Positions 1 to 9,166 of a stretch of 42,586 nucleotides of DNA are shown piece by piece. The stretch is from CAYVUV01 sp964455095. Lineage in GTDB: Bacteria > Desulfobacterota > Binatia > HRBIN30 > CADEER01. The notes below the pieces were generated by a model, which made no database searches, was not told where the DNA came from, and saw only the letters and a program-made list of their open reading frames with translations. The number at the start of each line of letters is the position of its first letter. Positions within the stretch are counted from its first letter, which is position 1. Position numbers and translations under genes: made by a program. The stretch is taken from assembly GCA_964455095.1 (NCBI GenBank), contig CAYVUV010000178.1, positions 1 through 42,586 of the forward strand, in the 5' to 3' direction.

Positions 1-3000
1 TTCAACTGCGCCGACGACACCGACACCGGCAACGCCAGCCCCGACTGCGGCACGCAGTGTAACGGCGGCACGTTCGACTCCACCGCCACCGCGTCCGTGC
101 TGCAGACCAATGCTTTGTTCGGCACCTACGTCTCGTATGACGTCACGGCTGACGTCGCGGCCTTTCTCGTCGCCACGCCGAATTACGGCTGGCTGATCAA
201 GAAGCGCAACGAGGGCCTCAACGGCGCCATCGAGTACACCTCGCGCGAAGGCACGGCCGGGCAGGAACCGCGCCTCGTGCTCAGCGTGATCCCGCCGACG
301 CCGACCGACACGCCGACGAACACGGCGACCGCGACCGATACGCCCACCGTCACACCGACGGAGACGCCCACCGATACGCCCACCGCGACACCGACGGACA
401 CCGACACGCCGACCATCACCCCGACCGAGACGCCGACCGCAACCGACACCCCGACGGTCACGCCAACCCCGACCGATACTGACACCCCGACGCCGACGGT
501 GACGCCGACCGACACGCCGACGGTGACGCCGACCCCGACCGACACCGCCACCGCGACGCCGACGGACACCAACACGCCGACGACCACCCCGACCCAGACG
601 CCGACCGCGACGGATACGCCGACGGTCACACCGACGCCGACCGATACCGACACCCCGACGCCGACGATCACGCCGACGGATACCCCGACGGACACCCCGA
701 CGGTGACGCCGACGCCGACCGATACCGATACTCCGACACCGACGGCCACCCCAACCGAGACGCCGACCGCAACCGACACGCCGACCGAGACGCCCACGAG
801 CACGCCGACACCGACGGCGACGCCGACGCCGACCGCGACGCCGACGCGGGAGTTCGCCCAGGTGCTCTCCGGCGCAGTCGATACCTACCTGCGCGGCACC
901 CTGCCCGACATGAACGAGGGGGCCTCGACGTTCCTGCGCGTGCAGCGCACCGGGACCAACCGCGCCCTGGTGCGCTTCGACCAGACCGCGATCGCGACCG
1001 CCGTCGGGTTGGGCACGCTGCAGGCCGCGACGCTCGAGTTGTTCATCGAGCTCAACGACAACAACTGGGGCGCCGGCAGCGAAATCGACGTCCACCGCGT
1101 GACCGCCGATTGGACCGAGAACGGCGCCACGTTCAACTGCGCCGACGACACCGACACCGGCAACGCCAGCCCCGACTGCGGCACGCAGTGGAACGGCGGC
1201 ACGTTCGATCCAACGGAGACGGACTCGGTGCTGCAGACCAACGCCCTGTTCGGCGTGTATGTCGCGTTTGACGTAACGGCCGACGTCGCGGCGTTCCTCT
1301 CCGCGACCCCGAACTACGGCTGGTTGATCAAGAAGCGCGACGAAGGCATCAACGGCGCCATCGAGTACACCTCGGACGAGGGCACGCTCGGCCAGGAGCC
1401 GCACCTGGTCCTCGACGTGATCCCGCCGACGCCGACCAACACCCCCACTGAGACACCAACGGCAACCGATACGCCGACCGTCACCCCGACCGATACACCG
1501 ACCGCAACGCCGACCGACACCCCTACTCCGACCGATACACCGACGATTACGCCGACGCCGACGCCGACCAACACGCCGACCGCGACGCCGACGCCGACGG
1601 ATACCCCCACGTCGACACCAACCAACACGCCAACGGCGACGCCGACCGACACGCCGACCGCGACGCCGACGAATACACCGACCGCGACGCCGACCAACAC
1701 ACCGACGCCGACCAACACCCCGACGGCGACGCCGACCAACACGCCGTTGATCGTGCACATCGATCTCGGCAACGCCACCGGCTTGCCCAGCAGCACGGTG
1801 TCGATCTCCGCCAACCTGTCGGCCTCGACGCTCGCCGTCGCTGCGACGGGCAACCAGATTTCGTTCAACAACACCGCCTTCAGCATCAACCCCGGCACAG
1901 CCTGCACGGTGAACCCCGGCCTGCTGGGCAAGTCGATCTCGGCCGGCGTCGTCAGCGTCATCGGCACGACGACGACCATCAGTGTGTTCGTGCAGGGCAC
2001 GCCCGATCCGATTCCGGATGGCCTGCTCTACACCTGCATGTTCACCATCCTGCCGAGCGCAACGCCCAACACCTATCCGCTGGTCAACGGCGCGCAGCTC
2101 GCGCAGGACCCGATGGGCAACAACCTGCCCCTGGTGACCGGGGCCAATGGGTTCATCACCGTCACGCTGGTCGGCGCGACCTCGACGCCGACCAGCACCC
2201 CGACGCGGACCCCGACCAACACCCCGACGGCGACCCCGACCATCACGCCGACGGACACGCCGACTGCCACCCCGACGCCGACCAACACGCCGACGCGGAC
2301 CCCGACCGTCACCCCGACAGACACACCGACCGCCACCCCGACGCCGACCGATACGGCGACACCAACCAATACGCCGACCGCGACGGATACTCCAACCAAC
2401 ACTCCGACCAACACGCCGACGCCGACGCGGACGAATACCCCGACCGCGACACCGACGCGGGAATTCGCGCAGGTCCTCACCGGCGCCGCGGATACCTATC
2501 TGCGCGGCACCCTGCCCGACATGAACGAGGGCGCCTCGACGTTCTTGCGCGTCCAGCGCATCGGCACCAACCGCGCCCTGGTGCGCTTCGATCAGACCGC
2601 GATCGCGACGGCGGTCGGGTTGGGCAGCTTGCAGGCTGCGACGCTCGAGCTCTTCATCGAATTCAACGACAACAACTGGGGCGCCGGCAGCGAGGTCGAC
2701 GTCCACCGCATGACCGCCGACTGGACGGCGAACGGCGCCACGTTCAACTGCGCCGACGACACCAACCCCGGCAACGCCACTCCCGACTGCGGCACGCAGT
2801 GGAACGGCGGCACGTTCGACCCGACGGCGACGGCCTTTGTGCTGCAGACCAACGCGCTGTTCGGCGCCTATGTCGGGTTCGACGTGACGGCGGACGTCGC
2901 GGCGTTCCTATCCGCGACGCCGAACTACGGCTGGCTGATCAAGAAGCGCGACGAAGGCATCAACGGCGCCATCGAGTACACGTCGGACGAGGGCACGCTC

Positions 3001-6000
3001 GGCCAGGAACCGCAGCTGGTCCTCGACGTGATCCCGCCGACGCCGACCAACACCCCCACCGAGACACCGACGCCGACCGAGACGCCCACCGCGACGCCGA
3101 CGCCCACCGCCACACCCACCGTCACCCCGACGGACACCCCGACGGTGACGCCGACCGTCACGCCGACCGCGACGCCGACCGACACGCCCACGCCGACCAA
3201 TACGCCGACCAATACGCCGACGCCGACGCCGACCGACACACCGACCGCGACGCCGACGCCGACCGATACCCCCACGTCGACCCCAACCGTCACGCCGACC
3301 GCGACGCCAACCAACACACCCACGCCGACCAATACGCCGACCCCGACCGACACCCCGACGCCGACGGATACGCCGACACCGACCGAGACGCCGACCGCGA
3401 CGCCGACCAGCACCCCGACCGATACCCCGACCGTGACGCCCACGAGCACGGAGACCCCGACCAGCACCCCGACGCCGACGGCGACTAGCACGCCGCTGAT
3501 CGTGCACATCGATCTCGGCAGCGGCAGCGGCTTGCCCAACGCCACCGTGTCGATCACCGCCAGCCTGTCCGCCTCGACGCTGGCCGTCGCCGCCACCGGC
3601 AACCAGATCTCGTTCAACAACACGGCGTTCAGCATCAACCCCGGCACCGCCTGCACGGTGAACCCCGGCCTGCTCGGCAAGACCCTCTCGGCGGGCACTG
3701 TCAGCGTCATCGGCACGACGACGACCATCAGCGTGTTCGTGCAGGGCACGCCTGATCCGATTCCGGACGGGCTGCTCTACACCTGCACGTTCACCGTCCT
3801 GCCGAGCGCCTCGCCCAACACGTATCCACTGATCAACGGCGTGCAACTCGCCCAGGACCCGATGGGCAACAACCTCCCGCTGGTGACTGGCGCCAATGGG
3901 TCCATCACCGTCACCCTGGTCGGCGCGACCTCGACGCCCACCGTGACCCCGACGGCGACGCCGACCGACACCCCGACGCGGACTCCGACCAACACGCCGA
4001 CGGACACGCCGACCGACACCCCGACACCCACCGAGACGCCGACGGCGACGCCGACCGACACGCCGACGGAAACTCCGACCGTCACGCCGACGGCGACCCA
4101 CACGGACACCCCGACCGAGACGCCGACGGTGACGCCGACCGATACGCCGACCAACACCCCGACGCCGACGCAGACGCCGATCAGCGTGTTGATTGACCTC
4201 GGCACCGGCATCGGCCTGGCCGGCGGCACGGTCGACATCGACGCCTTCATCACCACCGGCGGGTTCATGGTCGCCGGCACCGGCAACGACATCGTGTTCA
4301 ACAACACGGTGCTGTCGATCTCGCCGTCCGATTGCACCGCCAACCCATCGCTGAACAAGATCATCTCGGCGGGTATCGTCAGCACGGTGGGGACGACATC
4401 GACCTTCCGCGTCTTCGTCCAGGGCCCGCCGATCAACAACGCGCCGATCCCGGACGGCCTGCTCTACACCTGCACGTTCCACATCGTCGGTGCGGCGCTG
4501 CCGGGCGTGTACCCGCTCGGCAACATCAACCAGATCGCGCAGGACCCCGACGCGATGTTCGTCAACCCGGTCACGGGCAATCCGGGCTCCGTCACGGTTA
4601 CTCTGGTCGGGCCGACTCCGACCGCGAGCAACACCCCGACGATCACGCCGACGCCGTCCGAAACGCCGACCGAAACGCCGACCTTCACGCCGACGCCGAC
4701 ACCGACGGATACCCCGACCAACACGCCGACGCCGACCCCGACCGACACGCCGACCAACACCCCGACCAACACCCCGACGCCGACGCCGACCGACACCCCG
4801 ACCAACACCCCGACGCCGACGCCGACGCCGCTGCCGCCGCTCTTCAGCATCAGCGCCGTGGGCAGCGAGGATCCGGTCGCCCCCGATGAGCTGATCACCT
4901 ACACCATCACCTTCGGCAACGCCGGCGGCCGCGCCGACGGCATCGAGATCACGGCCACGACGCCACCCAACACCACCTTCGAGTCGGCCAATCCGGAGCC
5001 AGACTTCGATCCGGGCGCGGGCGGCACCGGCACGATCAGTTGGACGCTGGCCGACCTCGAGGGTGCCGGCGCGGGCATGGTGACGTTCACCGTGCGCGTC
5101 GACCCCAGCACGCCGAACGGCACGGTGATCGTGTTGACCGGCTACGAGATCGCCTCAACCATGCCGGTCGACAACGAGATCGGCGTCGACGTGGCGACGA
5201 CGGTCGAATCGTCGCTCGAGCTGCAGCTGGTCAAGCTCGACGAGCCCGACGGTATCGAGCCCGGCGGCACGCTGACCTACACGCTCAACGTCTCCAACCA
5301 CGGCACCGCGGCGATGAACAATCTGGTCGTCCGCGAGCTGTTCGATCCGAGCCTGGAAATCACCTCCTCGCTGCCGGCGGCCGACCCCGGCACCAACGAC
5401 CGTTGGACGATTCCGTTCCTGCCGCCCGGCGGCACGCGCACGATCACCATCGTCAGCGAGCTGCGCAGCTCGGTGCTGCCCGGCAGCCTGCTGCGCAACC
5501 TGGCAACGGTCGACGAGATCCTCGAAGGCCCGTCGATCGGGCGCTCGGCGCGCATGTATGAAGACACCGTCGTGGTCGGCCCCGCGGCGCTCGCGATGTC
5601 GATCGACGACCTGCCCGACCCGGTGCGCGAGGACGAGCAGGTGGTGTACGCGATCACCTACGCCAACCTCAGCGACGTGGACATGACCGACGTCGTCGTC
5701 TACGCCAACGCCGACCCGGCCCTCGATTTCGACTTCTCCAGCCCGGCGCCGGACGGCGACCTCTCGTGGGAGATCGGCAACCTGCCGGCGACCACGTCCG
5801 GCCGCATCTTCGCCGCCTTCGACGTCGACGATACGATTCTCGACGACGGCGAGCTGATGCCGATCCAGGCCTGGATCGAAGACGACAACGGCAACGTGGC
5901 GAGCGCGGCGGAAGTGACGCAGTTCTCGCGCTTCGCCGGCGGATCGCCCTTCCAGCTCACGCTGTCGGGCGCGCCGCGCAACCTGCGCGTCGGCGTGGTG

Positions 6001-6711
6001 ACCACCATGTTGTACATGGTCAAGCTGCGCAACATCGGCGCCGAGGCCTCAACCGACGTGATGATCAACAACGCGCTGCCGACCGGGCTCGAATTCCTCG
6101 ACTCCGTCCCGCCGCCGACGACGCAGAACGGCAACCTGCTGAGCTACAAGTTCGCCACGCTGGCTTCGGGTGAGAGCAAGCTGATCGTCATCCGCGCCGA
6201 GCTCGGACCCGCCGCCGTGCCGGGCACCACGCTGACCAACACCACCACCGCCTTCGATGCGGCGGGCAATTACTCCCAGGCCACGTTTACCGGCGGGGTG
6301 CGCGCTGGCGCGCCGTCGAACACCGGGCGCTTGGAAGTCGGCCTGACGACGGTGAAGCGTCTGACCATCGTCGGCGACCGGCCGGTCAAACTGAAGTCGA
6401 CCATCTCGCTGACCAACGGCTCGCGCGAGCCGGCGAAGAATGCCGTGGTGACGCTCGACGGTCCGCCATCGATCGTCCTCGACGCCTCGCTCACCAGCCC
6501 GGCGCCGAGCTCGCAGCAGACCGTCGACGGCAAGACGCGCTGGACCTGGAACTTCGCGCAGCTTGGACGCAACGAGTCGATCAAGGTCACCCACACCGTC
6601 CCCGCTACCCTGACCGACGGCACCGTCCTCACCTTGACCGCCCGCGTCAGCGCCGACGACGGCCGCCGCGACGAAGAGACCGCGACGGTCGAAATCCGCA
6701 AGCGCGATTGA
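1..6711 (+). CDS. Giant modular surface/secreted protein (DNRLRE, cohesin-like, DUF11 modules with Thr-Pro linkers), 5' partial
   Basis: The frame is open to base 1, and the first codons match the end of a module repeated later, so the gene starts upstream of the window; the GTG at 97 is not the true start. Visible modules in order: the tail of a DNRLRE (CBM96-like) domain (1-288), two full DNRLRE domains (847-1422, 2458-3033), three cohesin-like beta-sandwich domains (about 1747-2181, 3496-3930, 4180-4611), and five DUF11-type repeats (about 4837-6708). Thr-Pro-rich linkers of 75-180 residues separate the modules. The protein ends in EIRKRD with no LPXTG, PEP-CTERM or membrane anchor, so it is probably secreted or held by another route. 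DUF11 and DNRLRE modules are typical of large extracellular adhesins and scaffold-like proteins; the substrate is unknown. A strong hairpin follows the stop codon. Confidence 0.9.
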   Translation, partial: FNCADDTDTGNASPDCGTQCNGGTFDSTATASVLQTNALFGTYVSYDVTADVAAFLVATPNYGWLIKKRNEGLNGAIEYTSREGTAGQEPRLVLSVIPPTPTDTPTNTATATDTPTVTPTETPTDTPTATPTDTDTPTITPTETPTATDTPTVTPTPTDTDTPTPTVTPTDTPTVTPTPTDTATATPTDTNTPTTTPTQTPTATDTPTVTPTPTDTDTPTPTITPTDTPTDTPTVTPTPTDTDTPTPTATPTETPTATDTPTETPTSTPTPTATPTPTATPTREFAQVLSGAVDTYLRGTLPDMNEGASTFLRVQRTGTNRALVRFDQTAIATAVGLGTLQAATLELFIELNDNNWGAGSEIDVHRVTADWTENGATFNCADDTDTGNASPDCGTQWNGGTFDPTETDSVLQTNALFGVYVAFDVTADVAAFLSATPNYGWLIKKRDEGINGAIEYTSDEGTLGQEPHLVLDVIPPTPTNTPTETPTATDTPTVTPTDTPTATPTDTPTPTDTPTITPTPTPTNTPTATPTPTDTPTSTPTNTPTATPTDTPTATPTNTPTATPTNTPTPTNTPTATPTNTPLIVHIDLGNATGLPSSTVSISANLSASTLAVAATGNQISFNNTAFSINPGTACTVNPGLLGKSISAGVVSVIGTTTTISVFVQGTPDPIPDGLLYTCMFTILPSATPNTYPLVNGAQLAQDPMGNNLPLVTGANGFITVTLVGATSTPTSTPTRTPTNTPTATPTITPTDTPTATPTPTNTPTRTPTVTPTDTPTATPTPTDTATPTNTPTATDTPTNTPTNTPTPTRTNTPTATPTREFAQVLTGAADTYLRGTLPDMNEGASTFLRVQRIGTNRALVRFDQTAIATAVGLGSLQAATLELFIEFNDNNWGAGSEVDVHRMTADWTANGATFNCADDTNPGNATPDCGTQWNGGTFDPTATAFVLQTNALFGAYVGFDVTADVAAFLSATPNYGWLIKKRDEGINGAIEYTSDEGTLGQEPQLVLDVIPPTPTNTPTETPTPTETPTATPTPTATPTVTPTDTPTVTPTVTPTATPTDTPTPTNTPTNTPTPTPTDTPTATPTPTDTPTSTPTVTPTATPTNTPTPTNTPTPTDTPTPTDTPTPTETPTATPTSTPTDTPTVTPTSTETPTSTPTPTATSTPLIVHIDLGSGSGLPNATVSITASLSASTLAVAATGNQISFNNTAFSINPGTACTVNPGLLGKTLSAGTVSVIGTTTTISVFVQGTPDPIPDGLLYTCTFTVLPSASPNTYPLINGVQLAQDPMGNNLPLVTGANGSITVTLVGATSTPTVTPTATPTDTPTRTPTNTPTDTPTDTPTPTETPTATPTDTPTETPTVTPTATHTDTPTETPTVTPTDTPTNTPTPTQTPISVLIDLGTGIGLAGGTVDIDAFITTGGFMVAGTGNDIVFNNTVLSISPSDCTANPSLNKIISAGIVSTVGTTSTFRVFVQGPPINNAPIPDGLLYTCTFHIVGAALPGVYPLGNINQIAQDPDAMFVNPVTGNPGSVTVTLVGPTPTASNTPTITPTPSETPTETPTFTPTPTPTDTPTNTPTPTPTDTPTNTPTNTPTPTPTDTPTNTPTPTPTPLPPLFSISAVGSEDPVAPDELITYTITFGNAGGRADGIEITATTPPNTTFESANPEPDFDPGAGGTGTISWTLADLEGAGAGMVTFTVRVDPSTPNGTVIVLTGYEIASTMPVDNEIGVDVATTVESSLELQLVKLDEPDGIEPGGTLTYTLNVSNHGTAAMNNLVVRELFDPSLEITSSLPAADPGTNDRWTIPFLPPGGTRTITIVSELRSSVLPGSLLRNLATVDEILEGPSIGRSARMYEDTVVVGPAALAMSIDDLPDPVREDEQVVYAITYANLSDVDMTDVVVYANADPALDFDFSSPAPDGDLSWEIGNLPATTSGRIFAAFDVDDTILDDGELMPIQAWIEDDNGNVASAAEVTQFSRFAGGSPFQLTLSGAPRNLRVGVVTTMLYMVKLRNIGAEASTDVMINNALPTGLEFLDSVPPPTTQNGNLLSYKFATLASGESKLIVIRAELGPAAVPGTTLTNTTTAFDAAGNYSQATFTGGVRAGAPSNTGRLEVGLTTVKRLTIVGDRPVKLKSTISLTNGSREPAKNAVVTLDGPPSIVLDASLTSPAPSSQQTVDGKTRWTWNFAQLGRNESIKVTHTVPATLTDGTVLTLTARVSADDGRRDEETATVEIRKRD
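298..4836 (+). repeat. Thr-Pro linker repeats (six linker tracts)
   Basis: Six low-complexity tracts encode alternating PT-x-TP-T units: 298-846, 1429-1746, 2185-2457, 3040-3495, 3940-4179 and 4612-4836. At DNA level they are imperfect 6- and 12-base repeats of the type CCGACN. Linkers of this composition are extended, protease-resistant and often glycosylated in extracellular proteins. Position x varies among D, N, E, A, V, S, I and R. Their antisense strand reads as long open VGVGV-type frames, which are artefacts of the repeat. Confidence 0.9.
847..4179 (+). repeat. Tandem duplication of a DNRLRE - linker - cohesin-like - linker supermodule
   Basis: Two consecutive blocks, 847-2457 and 2458-4179, have the same order: a DNRLRE domain opening with REFAQVL, a Thr-Pro linker, a cohesin-like domain opening with LIVHIDLG, and a second linker. 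The domain parts are nearly identical in protein and DNA, while the linkers differ in length and phrasing. The partial block before 847 has a DNRLRE tail and a linker but no cohesin-like domain. This pattern fits recent unequal recombination inside the gene, with fast turnover of the linkers. Such near-identical blocks are also prone to assembly collapse, so the copy number should be treated as a minimum. Confidence 0.85.
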
Positions 6712-6729
6712 TCTGCGAATCTCTGGCCC

Positions 6730-6761
6730 CTCCCCGGTTCGCGGCATCGCGAATCGGGGAG
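6730..6761. terminator. 14-bp hairpin between convergent genes
   Basis: Arms 6730-6743 and 6748-6761 form a 14-bp G+C-rich stem with one G-T wobble around a GCAT loop. It lies 18 bases after the stop of the giant gene and 17 bases before the end of the convergent antitoxin gene. No T-tract follows on either strand, so it could be a weak bidirectional terminator or an mRNA 3'-end stabiliser. Confidence 0.6.
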
Positions 6762-6778
6762 AGGACCAGGTGGGTCTT

Positions 6779-7111
6779 CTACGGCCGCAGTTCCGGGGCA
6801 CCTCGGCGACGAACCCTCCGTTCTCGTCGCTCCAAGCATTCGCGATCTTCTACCAGCAACTCGGCCACCGTGCGCTCTCCGCGCACTCTCGCGAGCGGCT
6901 TCCTCGTCGCCAGCTTGCGCCCGCTCCACTGGATCTGACCAGCTTCCTGCATTGCAGCCAAGCGCGCAGCCAATCCCTTGCCTACGGGCACGATGCGCCC
7001 GATCGCGATCCCCCGCTCAGTGATCACCACGGACTCCCCGGCCTTGGTGAGGCGCAGGTAGTGACTCAGCCGGCTCTTCAACTCGCGGATGCTGGCGTGT
7101 GTTTGGCCCAT
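6779..7111 (-). CDS. Phd/YefM (VapB-like) antitoxin, apparently without its toxin
   Basis: 110 residues. The N-terminal half matches prevent-host-death antitoxins: SIRELKSRLSHYLRLTKAGE, then VVITERGIAIGRIVPV, the DNA-binding and dimer fold of this family. A typical member ends near AELLVEDRE; here the frame runs on for about 19 Arg-rich residues, suggesting that the original stop and a following PIN-domain toxin gene were lost. No toxin gene lies downstream, where the hairpin and the giant gene follow directly. The start is 12 bases after the mrr stop, so the two are probably cotranscribed. It may be a solitary antitoxin, an anti-addiction remnant, or a regulator of mrr. Confidence 0.75.
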   Translation of the reverse strand: MGQTHASIRELKSRLSHYLRLTKAGESVVITERGIAIGRIVPVGKGLAARLAAMQEAGQIQWSGRKLATRKPLARVRGERTVAELLVEDRECLERRERRVRRRGAPELRP

Positions 7112-7123
7112 GGCGGTTTCTGC

Positions 7124-8050
7124 TTACTCGACGACGAAGTAGTCGGAATCGATGCGCCTGATCTCGTAGCGTTTCACTGCGGTCACACCAACGCCGTGGT
7201 CGATCATCAGCTCGGCCAGGTGCGCTCCGTCGACGAGCACGATCGTCGTGGAGATTGAATCGGCGTAGGAGCGGGCGTCTTTCGTGAAGGAACTGGTCGT
7301 GATGAAAACGCCCTTCCGCGCTCGTTGGCCCTGAAGCGCACCCGCGAAGCGCTGGATCTCGGGTCGCCCGACCGAACCCTGCCACCGTTTCGCCTGAAGG
7401 TAGATCGTCTCCAGGCCGAGATGGTCCTCTCGGATGACGCCATCGATGCCTTCGTCACCTCCGCGGCCTATGACCAACCCCGCGCCCTCCTGCGGACCGC
7501 CGTATCCCATGGCCATGAGGAGATCGACAACAAGCTGCTCAAACGCGGCGGGCCGCATCGTCGCGATCCGCTCTCGAAGATCCGCCACGAGAGCAGCGCG
7601 GAGTTGCTGGTAGCCGTCCTCGATCAGGTCGTCCGGAGTACGCTCGTCGATCGCGATCGCTGGCGGAGGAACGGCAGCGCCGGTCTCGCCAGCGTCCGTT
7701 TCGTTCCGGCCACCGTGACGAAAGGTCACGTACTCCGGAAAGCGCATAAGATAGCTCATCCCGAGCTTCGGCGGGTTCTCCGCAAGGGTGGCTCGCCCTC
7801 GATCGGTGATTTGGTACACGCCACGACGCGGCGACTCAATGAGGCCTGCGCCCTTCAGGTGAGACTTCGCCCACGCGACCCGGTTCGTGAACGTGGCCTG
7901 CTTGCCGCTCGGCAACCGCTGAGCGATCTCCTCGGGCGTGAGCGCGAAATGGACCGCGAGAGCATCGAGCGTCTCCTGCCCCGTTCGCTCTCCATGGGCC
8001 AGGTCACGGAGAACAGGAAGCATCGCGGTCTGGAAGTCAGGAATCGCCAT
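7124..8050 (-). CDS. mrr: Mrr-type type IV restriction endonuclease
   Basis: 308 residues from the ATG at 8050, close to E. coli Mrr (304); a longer frame to 8215 adds 55 residues that do not look conserved. The N-terminal winged-helix part (about 1-100) binds DNA in this family. The C-terminal Mrr_cat domain shows FEQLVVDLL (170-178), GGDEGIDG with Asp203, and QAKRW with Gln219 and Lys221, the PD-(D/E)xK variant of Mrr nucleases. The family cuts methylated foreign DNA in the cytoplasm. No methyltransferase gene is adjacent, as expected for a type IV enzyme. It lies in a minus-strand group with a Phd-like antitoxin just downstream. Confidence 0.9.
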   Translation of the reverse strand: MAIPDFQTAMLPVLRDLAHGERTGQETLDALAVHFALTPEEIAQRLPSGKQATFTNRVAWAKSHLKGAGLIESPRRGVYQITDRGRATLAENPPKLGMSYLMRFPEYVTFRHGGRNETDAGETGAAVPPPAIAIDERTPDDLIEDGYQQLRAALVADLRERIATMRPAAFEQLVVDLLMAMGYGGPQEGAGLVIGRGGDEGIDGVIREDHLGLETIYLQAKRWQGSVGRPEIQRFAGALQGQRARKGVFITTSSFTKDARSYADSISTTIVLVDGAHLAELMIDHGVGVTAVKRYEIRRIDSDYFVVE

Positions 8051-8186
8051 CGCGGGGAACTTTGCTTCAACGGGGGTGGTGCTGTCCAGGAGACGCTTGG
8101 CGATCAGGCAACTCGGCGGAGTCGGCCCCACCCTTTGATCGGATCGGCCTCCTCGTAAGCAATGGTGGTCGGCTCCGATCTGCCGT

Positions 8187-8441
8187 TTAGCGTGCGTCCG
8201 ATGCGTGGCGCGCAAACGAGCGGTTGAGCGCCCGCACTACCGTCGCAGGCAAGTCGATGGCGAGGAAGCGATCGGCCTCGTACAGGTAGTCCTCACCGCT
8301 CTCATCAACGACTCGCAGGTCTCCGTCAGCCTCCGCCTGTCGGTCGGCAAGGACGCGATAGATCTTGTGCAGCTCCAGCGACGCCGTGTAGTCCGTGTTG
8401 TCGATGCACACCGCGAAGCGCACTCGATTCGATCCCGCCAT
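8187..8441 (-). CDS. Small conserved protein of unknown function
   Basis: 84 residues from an ATG preceded by AGGAGAG, a clear ribosome binding site that decides the start. The motifs FAVCIDNTDYTASLELHKIY and DESGEDYLYEA resemble a widespread family of small soluble proteins often seen near toxin-antitoxin and mobile genes; that resemblance is from memory and the function is unknown. There is no signal peptide or membrane segment. It lies between the ParE/RelE pair and mrr on the same strand, 136 bases from mrr. A short frame ending at 8444 immediately upstream (reading to KRYVQES) may be the 3' remnant of a former partner gene. Confidence 0.75.
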   Translation of the reverse strand: MAGSNRVRFAVCIDNTDYTASLELHKIYRVLADRQAEADGDLRVVDESGEDYLYEADRFLAIDLPATVVRALNRSFARHASDAR

Positions 8442-8575
8442 GATCAGCTCTCCTGCACATACCGCTTCCGTTTGATCTCCATCCGGACAACTCCGTGGGC
8501 CTCGTACCAATGAGTTCAGCTCGACGGACGATCTACGAACCCGTCAGGGAGCAGTTGGCCCCTCGTCAAATGAAC

Positions 8576-8872
8576 CTATCTTCGCGCGCGCCATACTGCC
8601 GGGTCTCGTCTCACGTGGAAGCATGCCAGAACGACAAGCTCTCCGTCAGAGACTCGATAGAAAATCCCGTACGGGAAACGCCGCAGCAGGGCTCGCCGGA
8701 TCTCACCCTCCATTTTCGGAAACGCCTCTGGGGTGGCAGAGATTCGGTCGGTGCATCGATTGAACTCGTCGACGAAGGCCTGCCCCGTCTCAGCTCGGCG
8801 TTCTCGGTACCAGTGCCACGCATCCAAGACTTCCCGCTCGGCTTGCGGGCGGAAAACTATTCGGCGGTTCAC
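8576..8872 (-). CDS. ParE/RelE-family toxin
   Basis: 98 residues with the compact fold signature of RelE/ParE toxins: an N-terminal FRPQAEREVLDAWHWYRER helix pair, PEAFPKM in the middle, and a C-terminal RRFPYGIFYRV followed by VLACFHVRRDP. The RRFPYxIxY motif is common to ParE-like chromosomal toxins. Members act on DNA gyrase or on translating mRNA; which applies here cannot be told from sequence. The ATG overlaps the antitoxin stop by four bases, so translation is coupled and the antitoxin is made first. Confidence 0.9.
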   Translation of the reverse strand: MNRRIVFRPQAEREVLDAWHWYRERRAETGQAFVDEFNRCTDRISATPEAFPKMEGEIRRALLRRFPYGIFYRVSDGELVVLACFHVRRDPAVWRARR

Positions 8873-9096
8873 TTGGCGCGCAGCTTGCGCCGCAGCTCTT
8901 CCAACGGAATGGCCGACGACGGGTCTCGATCATGCTCATCGATCCTGCGCCGCAATTCCGCGCGTTGCTGATCAGTCGGTTCGACGAGAGCCTGCGCTTC
9001 AGCGGTGTCCACCAGGCTGTCCCAGATCGCCTCGGCTGCTTCGATCCGCTCGGGGAGTGGCAGCCGGAGGATTTCCTCGATCGCAGAATTTGCCAT
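8869..9096 (-). CDS. Addiction module antitoxin (PF09720-type)
   Basis: 75 residues, with the LPLPERIEAAEAIWDSL motif characteristic of the unstable antitoxin family PF09720 and a charged C-terminal half (LRRRIDEHDRDPSSAIPLEE) that would wrap the toxin. This family pairs with ParE/RelE toxins, as here, with a four-base overlap. The palindromes just upstream of the ATG suggest autoregulation. The pair lies upstream of the small conserved protein and mrr, giving a compact defence and addiction patch. Confidence 0.88.
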   Translation of the reverse strand: MANSAIEEILRLPLPERIEAAEAIWDSLVDTAEAQALVEPTDQQRAELRRRIDEHDRDPSSAIPLEELRRKLRAK

Positions 9097-9101
9097 GGCC
9101 G

Positions 9102-9118
9102 GAGGGTACCCTCGCGAG
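9102..9118. promoter_or_regulatory. Overlapping palindromes, probable operator of the toxin-antitoxin pair
   Basis: GAGGGTACCCTC (9102-9113) and CTCGCGAG (9111-9118) are perfect palindromes that overlap by three bases and lie 6 to 22 bases upstream of the antitoxin ATG. Type II antitoxins commonly bind palindromes at this position to repress their own operon. Binding here is an inference. Confidence 0.55.
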
Positions 9119-9166
9119 TTTCAACAGACAAGGCGTATGAGAAAGCGCCGAACGTCTAAGGAGCCC

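Noticed and set aside
298..4836. Repeats that might be taken for a CRISPR array
   Set aside because: The units are coding, of 6-12 bases, with no spacers of regular length and no cas gene near.
183..4898. Long open frames on the minus strand and in other frames over the linkers, reading VGVGVSV or RPTPRR
   Set aside because: They are a by-product of the CCGACN repeats on the coding strand and match no family.
8051..8215. An N-terminal extension of Mrr up to 8215
   Set aside because: The extra 55 residues look unlike Mrr proteins, and the family length fits the ATG at 8050.
8444..8482. A 12-codon frame ending in KRYVQES just before the small conserved gene
   Set aside because: Too short and preceded by a stop; at most the 3' remnant of a lost gene.
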